From Gnetum montanum (lineage: Eukaryota > Streptophyta > Gnetopsida > Gnetales > Gnetaceae), in contig MNCI01034058.1 of the NCBI GenBank assembly GCA_015680685.1, positions 279,607 to 320,107 on the forward strand: 40,501 nt of DNA, in the 5' to 3' direction. Position numbers and translations under genes: made by a program. Shown here one piece after another: positions 21,500 to 32,667 of the stretch; positions within the stretch are counted from its first letter, which is position 1; every line of letters begins with the position of its first letter. Below the pieces are notes generated by a model. It was not told the origin of the DNA, made no database searches, and saw only the letters and a program-made list of their open reading frames with translations.

Positions 21500-24480
21500 A
21501 ATACTAGTCAAATAGGATTAGATTTTGCTAGTTTTAGGCCTTAGCAGTTCATGGCATGAGGCTATAGGGTTGCTATGGAAGTTTGGACACTTGAGGAAGC
21601 CATTCGGAGGTTGTGTTAAGGCAAAATTGACATTTTTTCATGTGACTACACTGGGCTCTATTGGTGACTATGCTAGCCCAACATGGTCATGCATTCCCCA
21701 GCGTAGTCAACATTCATGGGTGGTTTCCCAAGTTTAGTATGGTCACTCTTAGGCTCTTGATGGTCCAAAAAACTAGTGTAGGGGGTGGGTATTGAAGATT
21801 TGCTAGTTTTGACACTTTTGACCTCCCAAAAGGTTGAAAAACATGTTTCTATTGATGACTATGATGGGATAGCATAGTCATGGTAGGTTCCAGTGTATTC
21901 ACGTCAAATAATTGCATTACTGGGGCTCCAAGATTGTTCTTAGGATTCTACTAGCTTCCTAGGTTAGCATAGGGTCATTAGAGGACTAAATTAGCCATTT
22001 GAAGGTTAAATTTGGGTGGCATAAGTGGATTTTATGACATTTACCATTTGACTACACTAGGCTAGCATAATTATTTATGGTGTTAGTATAGTCATGGGGA
22101 TCTGGGTATTTACAAGGTTAAAATAGAGTGGAATTATAGCTAGATAAGGTGGGATAGTATTCTAGGATTACTGAGTTAGTTTTGGGCCATTTTGAGTGGT
22201 ATATTACTACTTCTTGTTGCCACAAAATGGGTTCCTATTATGACTACATTGGGCTAGCATAGTCATAGGTCCCATTAGCATAGTCCTATATGGGAAATGA
22301 ATCTTAGCAATTATTTGAGCTCAATCAACCCTGCTAATGGACTTTTGAGGCTACTAGTGCTGCTAGCTAGGGTTTAGTATCAAAATTACTAGTTTTGGTG
22401 GTTGTTTGGGTCTTAGAATGGCCAAATACCTCTTGACTATGTTGGCATGAAATTGCTAGTCTAGTTGAGATTTTGATGTAAAAAATGATGGATTTTGATC
22501 CATTACCCAAGGTTTCTAGGTCTTAGGATGCTTTAGAAGGGTTCTAGGTCCCTGTGGGAGTCAATTTTGATTATTTCTATGCTATTTAGAACACTTCCAA
22601 GTGGACTATGCTATGCCTTACTGATTACTTCACTGGCTCAGTGTAGTCATGAAATTTGGAATAAAAAATGGTAAATCTAGGATTAACTCCCAAGGTGTAA
22701 TGGTTCCAATATACTCTAGTAAGGTCCTATAGCTGGAAATGGTGTGCTGGTGACTAGATTTGACATATTTTGAACACTAAGATGTGGATTATGCTGGGCA
22801 CCACTAGTGAATACACTAGCCTAGTGTAATCACACATTTTTAACATAGTTTATATTTTTAAGATAGAAGATGTTGGGTTTTATGGTCAAAATTGGCTTCA
22901 GCAGGGTCCTAGGATTTACCAAAAGTGGATTTAATATATTTTTGGCAAGTTTTGGTCAACTTTGGATGGACTATGCTAGGCTTTGGTAGTGACTACATTA
23001 GTCCAACATAATTGCATCATCCCTAGCATAGTTAGGATTAGAGGATGCCAAAAATGGGAAAAAATAGAAAGTTTTGTCTTGGTCTTTAGCTTTGCTAGAT
23101 GTTGGGGTTCTCAGGAAGTGGATTTGACTAGGGAATGACTAGTTTTAGGCTTCCTAAGTGTACTACGGTAGGCTTTACTATTAAGAAATGGATTTTGGGA
23201 TGGGAAATGACAAAGTTTTACTTTTTTTTATAGTCTAGCATGATCTTGAGGTCTCTAGGGGTGGATTTAGGCTTGGAAATGATTTGTTTGAGGCTCTTGA
23301 GTGGACTACATTGGGCTTTGGTAGTGACTATGCTGGCCTAGCATAGTCACCTTATTCCCAGTGTAGTTAAACATGGGAAATGTGTTTTCATATATTCTTT
23401 CAAGGTTTTTGGTTAGTTGGTTAGCAATTTGAGGTCATTAGGGGTCCTAGGGATGTGTGAAGGGTCTGAAGTGGTGTTTTGGAGGTGTATGACAATTTGT
23501 ATGATCAATTCTTCCCATAAACCCTGTGACTATGCTAAGCTAGCATAGTCACTAGGTTTCTCCAATGTAGTTTTTGGTTTTGTCCAATGTTTTATGTCAT
23601 TTGATGAGTTTGACCTAGTTCTAAGGCTTATGGAAGCTTTGGTCAAGCTTTGGGAAGAGGACATGGAATTTTGAAGTCAATTGGAGGTTGGATGGGCTAG
23701 GAATGGTTTATTCAACCCTAGACTATGCTGGGCTAGTGTATTCATGTTGTTGCCCAGTGTAGTCACACTATACATCCAAGTCATAGCAAGATTTGATACC
23801 ATTCCTATGCCTAATGACCACTAATTTTGACATCTAGTTGCTAGTTTTGGTCACAGGCCTCTTGGATTTTTATGTAATGTAAATGGATTGATGGTAAATG
23901 GGGAAATACATCACATTACATTAGACTATGCTAGGCCAACGTAGTTAGGCCCTAGGATAGCATATTCTCATGGAATATCCAATTTTTTCATGAATCTTGA
24001 AGTTCATGGTAACTCATCTTATAGTTATGTCAACACTCGCTTACTCAACTTGACCTAAGGACTTTTTGTTATCGATGGAGTACTAGTGATTGGATTTTGG
24101 AGGATGGATGTGATATGACACTTATCCTAATGTTTTTATGTGTATGAACCTTTTCCATGGTTTTATTGGATTTTTTGGAGCATCTAGTGGGGCCACATAG
24201 ATTTAGTAAGTTTTGATGGAAAAGCTTCTCATAACCCAATGTATTAATTGATTGCTAATTCCATTAACAAGTGGAATGGGAGTGGTGCATGGAAACTAGG
24301 GTTTAGATGTGAGTGCCTTGGTTCAAGTGGGTTTTTCTAGGAAAATCTTGCAAAATCATGGTTACTTTTTCCATCCCTAACTACTATGCCAAAATTTGGA
24401 GCTTTGTGCTTACCATCATCACTAGCCCTAGTGTAGTTATAGCTTTTCTTACTTCTAGTGCTAGCGTAGTCATCCTAGTG
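21500..24480. repeat. 3-kb array of ~190-bp units with inverted GACTATGC/GCATAGTC boxes
   Basis: Diverged units recur with box starts near 21666, 21855, 22049, 22241, 22435, 22603, 22787, 22977, 23161, 23303, 23526, 23722, 23925 and 24408: spacing mostly 168-204 bp. Each typical unit reads GACTAYGCTGGGC, then TAGCATAGTCA in inverted orientation, a 10-20 bp spacer and CCCAGTGTAGTCA. At 23526-23552 two 12-bp arms (GTGACTATGCTA and its exact complement) flank AGC, a perfect hairpin. The sequence between boxes is poorly conserved, suggesting that boxes are maintained while spacers drift. No coding frame; the 70-residue ORF at 21525-21737 is accidental. It lies between pol of element 2 and the gene at 24531. 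Confidence 0.8.
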
Positions 24481-24694
24481 TTACCTAAAACCAAGATTTC
24501 TCAGTGTTTTCTACATTTGTTTTCTACACCATGATGAAAAAGAAGGTTCCTACTAAGAACCCTACCTTGGAGGAGGTAGATGTAGCTACTTAGGGCCTTT
24601 CACACCTTCCCTATCCCAAGATTGGAGAAGGTTCTACCACTTCTTTTCCCAAGTACACATCCTCACCTAGTTTTCCATTTATTCCCTTTATTAG

Positions 24695-26065
24695 GTTCAT
24701 GTCATGTATTCCATTTTTCATATATAGGCTTGTGTGTTGGTTATTTTGGGATTTTGTAAAAATCCCATCATAAATTTAGGTCATGCTTATTCACTTTTGG
24801 CATTACTTAGGCTTTGGATTTTTGTTTTCTTTATGGAATAAATAGCATTTTTCATGAATTTCATGGGTTTTTCATTTTTTCTACCCAAAAAATAAATTCC
24901 ATTTGTGAATTTTTTCCTAAGGAAATAGTTATGTTTTTAATTTTTTCAAGACTATAGGGTCATTTTCTATGGTTTTTTGGTCAACTATATTTTTGAACCA
25001 CTTGATATTGCCTTATGAATAATTTTTTATGGCTATTTCTGTCAAGTGGTTTTTTCCATTTTTGGCTATTTTTGGTATAAGATTGGTATTTTTTGTATAG
25101 TAAATGGTTATGAGTTTTAAAATTTTTATGATTATGGGTGTTTAGTTCATCATTCATGAATTTCAAAAAATGTGGAATCATTGAATTTGGATGAACGGTT
25201 CGCTTGTGGAAGGTGTTTCCATTGACTCAGATGAAAATGGGTGTTTGGTATGATGGCTAGGGTCAGGCCAATTTTGTAATTTTTTCTGAAAAATTGGTTA
25301 ATAGTTTTTATGTTTTCTTATTATGGGGTTGTAGTTCATGGTTTCAAAATTCCAACTACTATGGAATCATCAAATTTTTTTAAGTGGTTAAGTTTTTATA
25401 GATGTTTCTGTAAGGTCATGCAAAATCAAGGTTTTAAGGCTATTACACATTTACCCCTATGAAAATGGGCAACGTTGAGAGTTTGAAAATTTTTTTCCAT
25501 CAATGTTCCATGATCTTGGGGATTGGTTGGGATGTTGGAAAGGGTCCAAAGTTGGTTTGGATTTAATAATTTTTTTTTTGATTTTTTCCCTTGCTATTTA
25601 CTATGGTTACTCTCTATTGTTTTGATGCTATTGTTGAAACTTGTGAAATTTTTGATTATGTGCCTAGGTTATGTTTTGGAATTTTTCTGAGTATGGAATG
25701 TAACATGAAAACTAAAATTTTAGTTCTACATTGTCATTTTCACATTTTCAGTTTCAAACTATCAACTCCATGTTTTCAATTTTAACCTATCATTTACATT
25801 TTATGTTTAAACAATCATTTTGGTTTGGGTTTAAGTGTTATTTTTCATGTTAAAGTATTATATAGGCTAACAAGTTCATGTGTTCTAATATTTATTGGTA
25901 TTTTAGTTTTGATATTATGATGTTTTAGTATTGGCTTATGCACAGTTGTAATAGTTGTATGTTTTTTTGATGCAAAGCCTTCTTAAAATCCATCTTGATA
26001 GTGATAGATCTAGTAGGCTTTTGTGCTGCATCTATCTACTAGGATCCAACACTCCACTTTCAAAC
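24695..26065 (+). other. T-rich stretch, likely first intron of gene A
   Basis: Begins GTTCATG after ...TTTATTAG. Strongly T-rich on the plus strand with many TTTTT runs, typical of a plant intron. No exon-like block is seen; the ORF at 25591-25785 has no motif. The acceptor is not fixed. Confidence 0.45.
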
Positions 26066-26793
26066 ATGGAGTTGGAACACCACACTGTGTGGTTTAGGAC
26101 AAGGGTCAAGGAGTTGCATGCCTACCTATTTTAGAATCTTAGTGTGGTAGTTTGATCACACTTGGCATCTAAGATAGTAGTAGTGATAGTGGAAACTCTT
26201 TTCCTAGTTTCTCTAGCATGATCATCAAGTTCATGGTTGATGATTACAAGGTCTATGCAAAGGGTGAAACTAATGATGACACAGCTACTGTTGACACATA
26301 AATTATCAAAAATTTGGAAGATGCCTGAATTGAGCTAGTACCACATGAACAATACCATGATTATTAGCCACCATGTCCATACATGGTTCCAAAACCCTAT
26401 AGGCATCGTCTACCACATAGAGGGGTAAGTATAATTGTTATTAAAATTCATTGTAAGTTTATTATTATTTTTAGTCATATAAGTTATGATGATTTGTGTT
26501 ATTTTTTCTGCCTATAGGTTCAAGGTGAATGAGCAAGGATTAATCAAAGGTGATAACCTTCTACTCCTAGCCCACAAAACATTAGAGGTGTTTACCAAAA
26601 GCCCAAAATGTGAGGCTTGTGGTAATGGAATAATTAAATGGTGACCTTGAAGGTTGCATCAAATGCCACCCTAAGGCCTATTAGAGATGTCTAGCTAATG
26701 GAATGATAGATAGTTGATGGGAAAACCCATCTCTTGATGTAGAAGCAAATCCATCTCCTAAAGCTCCTACAATGCCTATGTCATATAGGCAAA
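26066..26793 (+). pseudogene. Gene A exon blocks 2 and 3, Cys-rich
   Basis: Block 2 (to 26424) begins MELEHHTVWFRTRVKELHAY, shifts frame, then reads FMVDDYKVYAKGETNDDTAT and PCPYMVPKPYRHRLPHRG before the donor GTAAGT at 26425. The intron 26425-26517 ends in CTATAG. Block 3 (26518-26793) reads FKVNEQGLIKGDNLLLLAHK, TLEVFTKSPKCEACGNGI and, after a one-base shift, DLEGCIKCHPKAY. The CEAC...CIKC spacing resembles a zinc-binding pair, but I cannot assign a family. It ends at GTGAGT. Confidence 0.55.
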
Positions 26794-26986
26794 GTGAGTG
26801 CTTTTGTTGATTTTGATTATTCTTATATCAATGTTTTCCTAGTTACATAGTTATTAAGTTGTTTTAGTTTTGGTTGTTCAAATGGTTGTATTAGTTTTAT
26901 GTTAACTTGGCTATATTTGTTACATTTTGTTTTACATAATGCACCTACATCAATACTAATGGGCCATTTTTCATTATGTCATTGAG

Positions 26987-27673
26987 GTTAATCCATTACC
27001 TAAAGTTATGGTTATCACTTTAGGATGTATTGAGGAGACCTTGATCCTCAAGCTCGATGAGGTGGAACTTGCAAAACATTGGTTAGTCAATAACGCATAT
27101 GAGGTTATGCAAGCAAGGATCATTCATGCAGGTCTGCTTGATATCTTCATGGTTATGAGCCCAATTTTTTCCACTATGGAGATGTTAAAGATCATTGACT
27201 CCTTTAGTAAAGGAGTCAAAAAGCTTGTCACCTGTGTTCACAATGTGATTGTGGTCTTAACAAATCCATCTTCAGCAACCTCTTTGGTATTCCATATGAT
27301 GGCATGTTTATTATCACCAATAATGGAGGGAGGTTGACCATTGGGAGGAAGTGGAGGCGTGGTTAAACACTTATCATAGTAGTAAGGGATTCTCTTTAAG
27401 CTAGTTCTAATCTTTGGAGGTTAGGGGGATGTATACCTTATTCTGATCTCGTGCATTTTCTAAGTTGCTATTGTAGGGGAAGATCTTGGACATGGAACAG
27501 GCATGAACTATGAATCAGGTCCTCACTAAGGATGCTCAATTCAACTAGGCTACTCATTTGGTTTCTAGGATGCAATGGGAAATCCAAGAGCTTAAGAAGA
27601 ATCTTAAGATGAAGTGTCATGTGCATTAGGTGCTTTTTCAACTTATCTATGGAGATTTGCTAAGTTTCTTGTG
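26987..27673 (+). pseudogene. Gene A exon blocks 4 and 5
   Basis: Block 4 (from 26987 after ...CATTGAG) reads VNPLPKVMVITLGCIEETLI, LDEVELAKHWLVNNAYEVMQ and IIHAGLLDIF. After a frame change CDCGLNKSIFSNLFGIPYDG and MFIITNNGGRLTIGRKW follow to about 27346. Block 5 (27477-27673, acceptor TTGTAG) reads DMEQA, TMNQVLTKDAQFN, LVSRMQWEIQELKKNLKMK with three in-frame stops (one TGA and two TAG). It ends at GTAAGG. The helix-rich, charged character suggests a coiled coil in block 5. Family unknown. Confidence 0.55.
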
Positions 27674-27689
27674 GTAAGGAAGGATGGAT

Positions 27690-28410
27690 GATGGATGACT
27701 CAAGACCCATCCCAACTCACTAAGCCCTAGGTAAAGCATCTTGTTTCGACCACACATGCCCAAGATCCATCGAAAGGTGTGGGTGAATCACTATCCATTA
27801 CCACCAAGGGGATGGTAGACACTATGCATCCCCTAATAGCATAGAGTGAGAAAGCCTCAAATTGATCATGGAAACATTAGAAAGGCCAAAAATTTGCTTG
27901 TAAAAGCTAAAGGTTGGGCTAGAGAAAAACTTAATAGGTCTTTAGTGGATGAGATAGCACTAATGATTGAGGAGCCCTTGAAGAAAAGGTTGATCATTAA
28001 GCTTAGAGGGGCACAACATGATGTGAGAGGTATATTCTATTGGATTTATTATTTTCTTATTGATTTGTTTTAAAGTTATAGTTTTAAGTTGATGCAATGG
28101 TTTTGTCTTAGGAAAAATGTGCTAAGTTGTTCTATGTTTTATGATTGTTGTTCTCATAGGAAAGTAATAGGAACAAGAAGCCATGGTAGCAACAACAGTG
28201 GTTGGAGTAGAACAAAGGTGTCAAGAGGACGAGGAGGCATTGTGGTGTCAAGAAGAGGAAGTATTGCAACATTATGAGGACGAGGTGTTGCAGCACCAAG
28301 AGGATAAGAGTTTACCCCATCCTCTCATGGACAACTTTGATGCTTTGTTCAAGGATCCATAGCTAGGTGAAACCCTTGCCATCACATCCAAGGATATCTT
28401 ATGTACTTAT
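27690..28410 (+). pseudogene. Gene A exon blocks 6 and 7, low-complexity acidic repeats
   Basis: Block 6 (to 28029) ends KPQIDHGNIRKAKNLLVKAK, GWAREKLNRSLVDEIALMIE, EPLKKRLIIKLRGAQHDVRG, then donor GTATAT. Block 7 (from 28160, acceptor TCATAG) reads in one frame EEALWCQEEEVLQHYEDEVL, QHQEDKSLPHPLMDNFDALF. The near-repeat E-E-V-L-Q-H suggests an expanding low-complexity segment. The alternative frame is Arg/Lys-rich (RTRRHCGVKKRKY). Confidence 0.5.
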
Positions 28411-28505
28411 GATTTTTAGTTTTATATGTTGCATGTATTATTCTTCATTGGTTCATGTTTGAACTTGGCTATAGTTATTGATTATTTATTATGCTTGTTT
28501 TGTAG

Positions 28506-29787
28506 ATCTAGAGCCTCAAGCCAAAACTTTCACTTCCACCTTCCACATGCAACCATGGGCGGATGCCCTAGATAAGCTTGAATTCATGTTAGGTGTAGTT
28601 GAAGACATTATTAGCTGATTCTAGTAGATAGCTCTTGAATTTGGTAAGAGTTTTAACCCATTTTTTCTTTATCTCTTACATGTTTTTGGTTTTCATACTA
28701 TTTTCTATGGTCATGTAGTTTTTATTATCTTTCGTTTTTAATAACTAGTTTTATTTGTTGGAAATTATTGTTTTATGTTGGTTATAGTGCCTAAACTAAG
28801 ATGGGATCCTAAATAGCCCATAGAGGTTGCCCCACTAATTACCTTAGCTCTTGATATCAAAAATGTCCCATGTAACTTGTATGAGGGTGCCACTAGATGT
28901 GCACTTTCATGTGCCAAATCTTTGTGGGAATGTAGATGCTCTAATGAGTTCCTATGGGAATAATTTGTGGAATTGAGGAGGAAAAAAGTAGTTGATGAAG
29001 GAGGTGAAGGACCTCAAGGATCGTAAGGAGTTTGTGGAGGCTCAGGTGACCAATAGGGACTCCTTACACACCAAGAAAATAAGTTGGGCCTATTATTGGA
29101 ATGCAATCCATGGCAAGGTTTCCCTTGTCAAAGAGGTGGTAGAAAAAAAGCTTTAGATAGATTTGATAAATGACAAGGCTAGTGAGTGAAAGGATTATTG
29201 CACTTGGATCCTTGAGTGGGACCAAACACAAAAGGACCACAAGAGGATGTACAAGGTCAAGTGGGATGCCTACCTCAAATGTTTGTAGGAGGAGTCTACA
29301 TAATGATAGCAGTTAGAGTTATTCATGATGGGGATTAACACAAAGGATACCTATAAGATGTTTGCAAATAGTGTGGTTGTAGCCAACTCCCCAAATTTCA
29401 TATCACTACTACCTTAGGAGAGGTAACTAGCACCACATTTTCACATGAGCTATCCACATGGAGTAACTTTGACAAGAGGAATGTTCTCACAAGTATTAAT
29501 CTTGGGGATGTTGACTAGGCTAACATGAGCAAAGACCAACTCCTCCACCATCTAGAGGCTAGTCTTCAGACTTTTCCCACAAAACATGTGGCTCTGGAAC
29601 CATCTTGAGTTTACTTGTTTTAGTATTTAGTTATGTTTTATTTTTGTTTAAGTTATTAATTTTGGCTTAATGTGCATTGGTTACTAATCGATTTTGTGTT
29701 GTCATGTTATAGGTACTAGATGATATTGGTGGCTCCAGCGGTGAGGGTGGAGATGACCCTTCACCTCCACCTCTAGATGTCCCCTAG
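28506..29787 (+). pseudogene. Gene A exon blocks 8 to 10 and C-terminus
   Basis: Block 8 (28506-28643) reads LEPQAKTFTSTFHMQPWADA, LDKLEFMLGVVEDII and ends at GTAAGAG. Block 9 (28798-29606) reads PIEVAPLITLALDIKNVPCN, then LYEGATRCALSCAKSLWECR. After a shift near 28990 come KDLKDRKEFVEAQVTNRDSL, WAYYWNAIHGKVSLVKEVVE and WILEWDQTQKDHKRMYKVKW, then FDKRNVLTSINLGDVD and MSKDQLLHHLEASLQTF. In its middle part TAG, TGA and TAA replace likely Gln and Trp codons. Block 10 (29713-29787) supplies the Pro/Gly-rich end and a TAG stop. Confidence 0.6.
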
Positions 29788-29789
29788 CA

Positions 29790-30555
29790 TCATCAGTGAC
29801 CTCTTGTCATCACTATTTTAGTTTCAATTACATTTTTTTGATTTGATTTATCTTGATATTGTATGGCTATTATTAGCTAGTTTTTCAATTGGAGAAAATT
29901 CATGTTTAATAGTTTATTATTTAGACATTTTTTCCACATTATGTTTCTATGGTTATCAAGTTGTAAATGTTTTGATTTTAAGTTTCATATTTAATTTTGG
30001 TTATGTTGTTCTATCATCTTGGTTGTAATATGGTTTCAAATTGTAATATATGTGTTTTAGAGGTACATAGACTAAATTGGTTATAGTGTACTAAAAGGTT
30101 GAAATGACTAGGTAATAAGATTGTAAACCAAAATAGAAATGAGTTATAATGTTTTTTGCCAATTTTAGGCCATGGCATGCCATGCAGTATTTTCCAATTT
30201 ACGGCCATGGTGGGCCATATGATTTGCAAAAGAGAATGTATTTTTTGTCTATTTTTTTGTGTTTTAAAATCTTTATGGATTTTCTAGTTTTAAATTTTTT
30301 ATTAGGTTTTCTATGTTTAAGTCATGCTAGAAAGAAAGAAAGAAAGAAAGAAAATGGTTTAATAAATAAAAGTGCAAACAAAGGTAAACTCTTAGGCTAT
30401 AGGCAAAAGAATGTTTAACATAAGGAAAATGAAATGAAATAAACATGAAAAATGTAAACTATACCAACAGGCTATAAATACATATGGTGGTAGGAGAAGG
30501 ATTAGAGGCATACCTCACTTATGCAAGTGTTTCCTAATCTTCAAGAGAGTGTTTC
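29790..30555. other. AT-rich stretch with an AAAG microsatellite
   Basis: T-rich on the plus strand to about 30330, then (AAAG)n at 30329-30354. At 30525-30572 a 24-bp segment containing GTGTTTCCTAATCTTCAAGA is tandemly duplicated. No gene is seen; it may be the 3' untranslated or downstream part of gene A. Confidence 0.55.
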
Positions 30556-30559
30556 CTAA

Positions 30560-31071
30560 TCTTCAAGAGATTAGGAAATGTGCATGTTCTATTTTCACAA
30601 GCTTGTATTCTTCATCTTCTTCATTGACAATGTTGAAGGGGAGCTCTCCCCATGGTGTATTAACAGGTTCATTGCTGTTTGTTTTAACCTCTTCTTTTTT
30701 ATTAGCCTTTTCAATTTTATGGCCAACAATAGGAGTTTCTTCCTGAAACTCAACTTTGGACTTGGTGGCATTTTAGGCCATTTCATGAAGCAGCATAATT
30801 CGATCCACAATTTTATCTCAAAGATTAGAAATTCAAATAAAGTTAACTAAAAGTAGGTCATTGCCATGTCATGGCTTATTAAATGCTTATTAATATTTCT
30901 AATGCTGCAACCACTATTTCTACCATGGATTATATTTGCTTGACCATGTTGGTGACCATTTGGGACTACCAATGATTTGGGGGCCTTTGGTCCCATAAAT
31001 TTGGGATCAAGGGATGCAAAGGTGTTCTTCAAATAGGGCTTAGGTTCTTGTTGGTCTTCAAGCAACACCAA
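30560..31071 (-). pseudogene. Coding remnant, possibly retroelement ORF, interrupted by a repeat
   Basis: Two coding-like minus-strand blocks lie on either side of the repeat at 30763-30960. Upstream (31071-30960): LEDQQEPKPYLKNTFASLDP, KFMGPKAPKSLVVPNGHQHG. Downstream (30762-30560): KSKVEFQEETPIVGHKIEKA, NKKEEVKTNSNEPVNTPWGE, FNIVNEEDEEYKLVKIEHAH. The KVEF..E..IVG string is also in the ORF at 37430-36455, so it may be a second copy of that protein family. No enzymatic motif; function unknown. Confidence 0.5.
30763..30960 (+). repeat. Repeat R, inverted copy 1
   Basis: GGCATTTTAGGCCATT, CACAATTTTATCTCAAAGAT and TTAATATTTCTAATG.TGCA match the reverse complement of 36270-36452. Part also matches the reverse complement of 32545-32660. 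The copies are about 80 percent alike by eye. Confidence 0.8.
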
Positions 31072-31074
31072 GGC

Positions 31075-31707
31075 TCAAATATATCCAAATAAACTTAGTG
31101 GTCTTGAAACGAACTAAACGTGAGTATGTATTTGCTATTGTAAATGTTGAAATGCTTGGGTTTGTGTATGAAACTATAACTATGTATACAAGAAAATCAG
31201 CTAGCTTTGTCAAATACTGAGTTATTAAAAATTCCTATTTTGTCAAATCTCATAGTCTATATAGTCCCTATAGTACATTACTTGTAACAAATAAGATTTC
31301 ACAAAAATGTTTAAGCATAATTCTACCAATCTACTTCTAATTTCCCCTAGAGAGAAAATTCCATAAGAAAACTATAAATAGAGCAAGACTCAATGGGTTT
31401 TAGAAAGAGAAAAGAAATCACATGTGTGTAGAATCTCAAATATTTAAGCAAGATAACTTGACATAAGGAAACACTTCACAATAAAGCTATTCCAATTCAA
31501 TCTATTATGAATTGTCCAAACCATCTAAGCTCAACAAGTAATTTCATAAAAGACACTTTTATTTAACTACCAAAATGCTTTGTAAATGACAAAGTACAAG
31601 CTTCTATTTGGCTAGTTAATATTGGTCAAGAATTACAAAAAATAGAAATTTTAGGAAAATTTGACAATTTCAAGATTGCAATATTAAGGTAATAAACTTT
31701 AAAAATA
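31075..31707. other. AT-rich stretch with no recognised feature
   Basis: No coding-like frame, TATA-linked gene or repeat partner is seen. It ends where the duplicated lectin-like segment begins. Confidence 0.5.
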
Positions 31708-32655
31708 AAGAAGCTATTTCAGTCATCTCAAAGTATTAAAGATTTTATAGATTTCCTAAACTCAAATAGGTAATTTCTATAAGACATTACTATTAAATTG
31801 CTCAAGATAATTTTCTAACACAACATAAGATCTTATTTGGAAAACCTTCTAATATTATGCAAAAAAAAAAAAATAAATTATAAAGGAAACCAAGAAAACT
31901 TCCAAAAATAAATGCCAAGCATGATACTATCTAAACCATGATATAGGTAATTAAAGAAAAATGGGAGAAAATGAACTCATAAGATTAAAATAAGGTAGCT
32001 AAATTAATGCTTTTAGCAAGTCATGCTTTACAAGAAATCTTTAATATTATTCAAGGTTTCTTCCCCCTACTTCCCTCTTTTATAACTACAATCCATTACT
32101 GGGTTACACCATTCTCACTTCTAGGAACAAGAACTACCTCACCATTTTGTGCTATCATGAAAACTTTGCACTTTGTTCATGGTATATCTTTACAACTGAG
32201 CCTTTAAGAACATAATCAAAGAAATAATCTAGTTTTCTTGACTACCATGTTTCAAACTCTACCTTCTAGCTTTGTTAACTAAAGCAAATACTAGAAAGCT
32301 AATCTCAATCTTTAATCTTTAATTCCCAATTTTCATCCATAAACCATTGTTGATGAAGATTTGGCCCATTAGTAGGAGAAAGTATCACATCATCACTTTC
32401 TATTATTGTCAAATAATATTTTGGATTGACTTCATAATAAATCATAATAATTTGTCTTAGAACCTTAGCCATTTCACGATAAGACATAGTGTTTGGTCTT
32501 GGGCTTATATAAATAAAGGGATGATGATGATGATTGCATGTCCATGCTCCACATCATCAAGCAAACATAATCCATGGTAGGAATGGTGGTTTTAGCATTA
32601 GAAATATTAACAAGCATTGCATAATCCATGATCATTGAAATGTCATGATTTTAGT
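31708..32655. repeat. Direct duplication D, copy 1 (with lectin-like pseudogene)
   Basis: From AAGCTATTTCAGTCATCTC to GTCATGATTTTAGTTAA this matches 35437-36366 in the same orientation, with small indels (an A-run at 31861, a 12-bp indel at about 32435). About 950 bp each, 3.7 kb apart. The pair could be LTRs, but no primer site, polypurine tract or clean TG...CA ends adjoin them, so I treat them as a segmental duplication. Confidence 0.8.
32000..32487 (-). pseudogene. Lectin-like (EUL-type beta-trefoil) gene fragment, copy 1
   Basis: 32487-32305 reads MSYREMAKVLRQIIMIYYEV, NPKYYLTIIESDDVILSP and LHQQWFMDENWELKIKD. Just before it, in frame, is a His-run and PFIYISPRP. This resembles the start of the Euonymus-lectin (EUL) domain, a carbohydrate-binding beta-trefoil common in plant stress proteins (x-NPxYxLTI...VxLxP...HQxWxxDE...KxKD, after a His/Pro-rich leader). 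A second block near 32170-32070 reads FMIAQNGEVVLVPRSENG followed by a stop and WIVV, with a Q-x-W-like site. The rest of the domain is missing. Truncated; it is a carbohydrate-binding fold, with no sign of a toxin chain. Confidence 0.5.
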
Positions 32656-32660
32656 TAATT
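32545..32660. repeat. Repeat R, partial copy 2
   Basis: AATCCATGGTAGGAATGG and ATTAACAAGCATTGCATAA match 36280-36360 directly and 30955-30860 inverted. It lies at the boundary of duplication D copy 1. Confidence 0.75.
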
Positions 32661-32667
32661 TTTTTAC

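Larger units (their letters stand above)
24531..29787 (+). pseudogene. Gene A: intron-containing plus-strand gene, decayed, unrecognised
   Basis: I do not recognise the protein. About ten exon-like blocks with protein-like composition are separated by T-rich stretches, most with GT...AG borders. The first begins MMKKKVPTKNPTLEEVD at 24531 (stop after VAT) and ends at 24694. The last is 29713-29787, ending SSGEGGDDPSPPPLDVP. Most internal stops are TAG, TAA or TGA where Gln or Trp would fit, plus frameshifts near 26180, 26630, 27260, 28990 and 29395. It starts about 50 bp after the ~190-bp array and is antisense to element 2. Introns exclude a processed retrocopy. It could be an antisense extra ORF of element 2, or an independent mobile or host gene captured there. 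Confidence 0.6.

Noticed and set aside
21525-21737. 70-residue plus frame in the array
   Set aside because: Consists of array unit sequence and is not repeated as a frame in other units.
32007-32207. Plus-strand frame, also at 35806-36006
   Set aside because: Opposite strand of the second lectin-like block, which reads better on minus.
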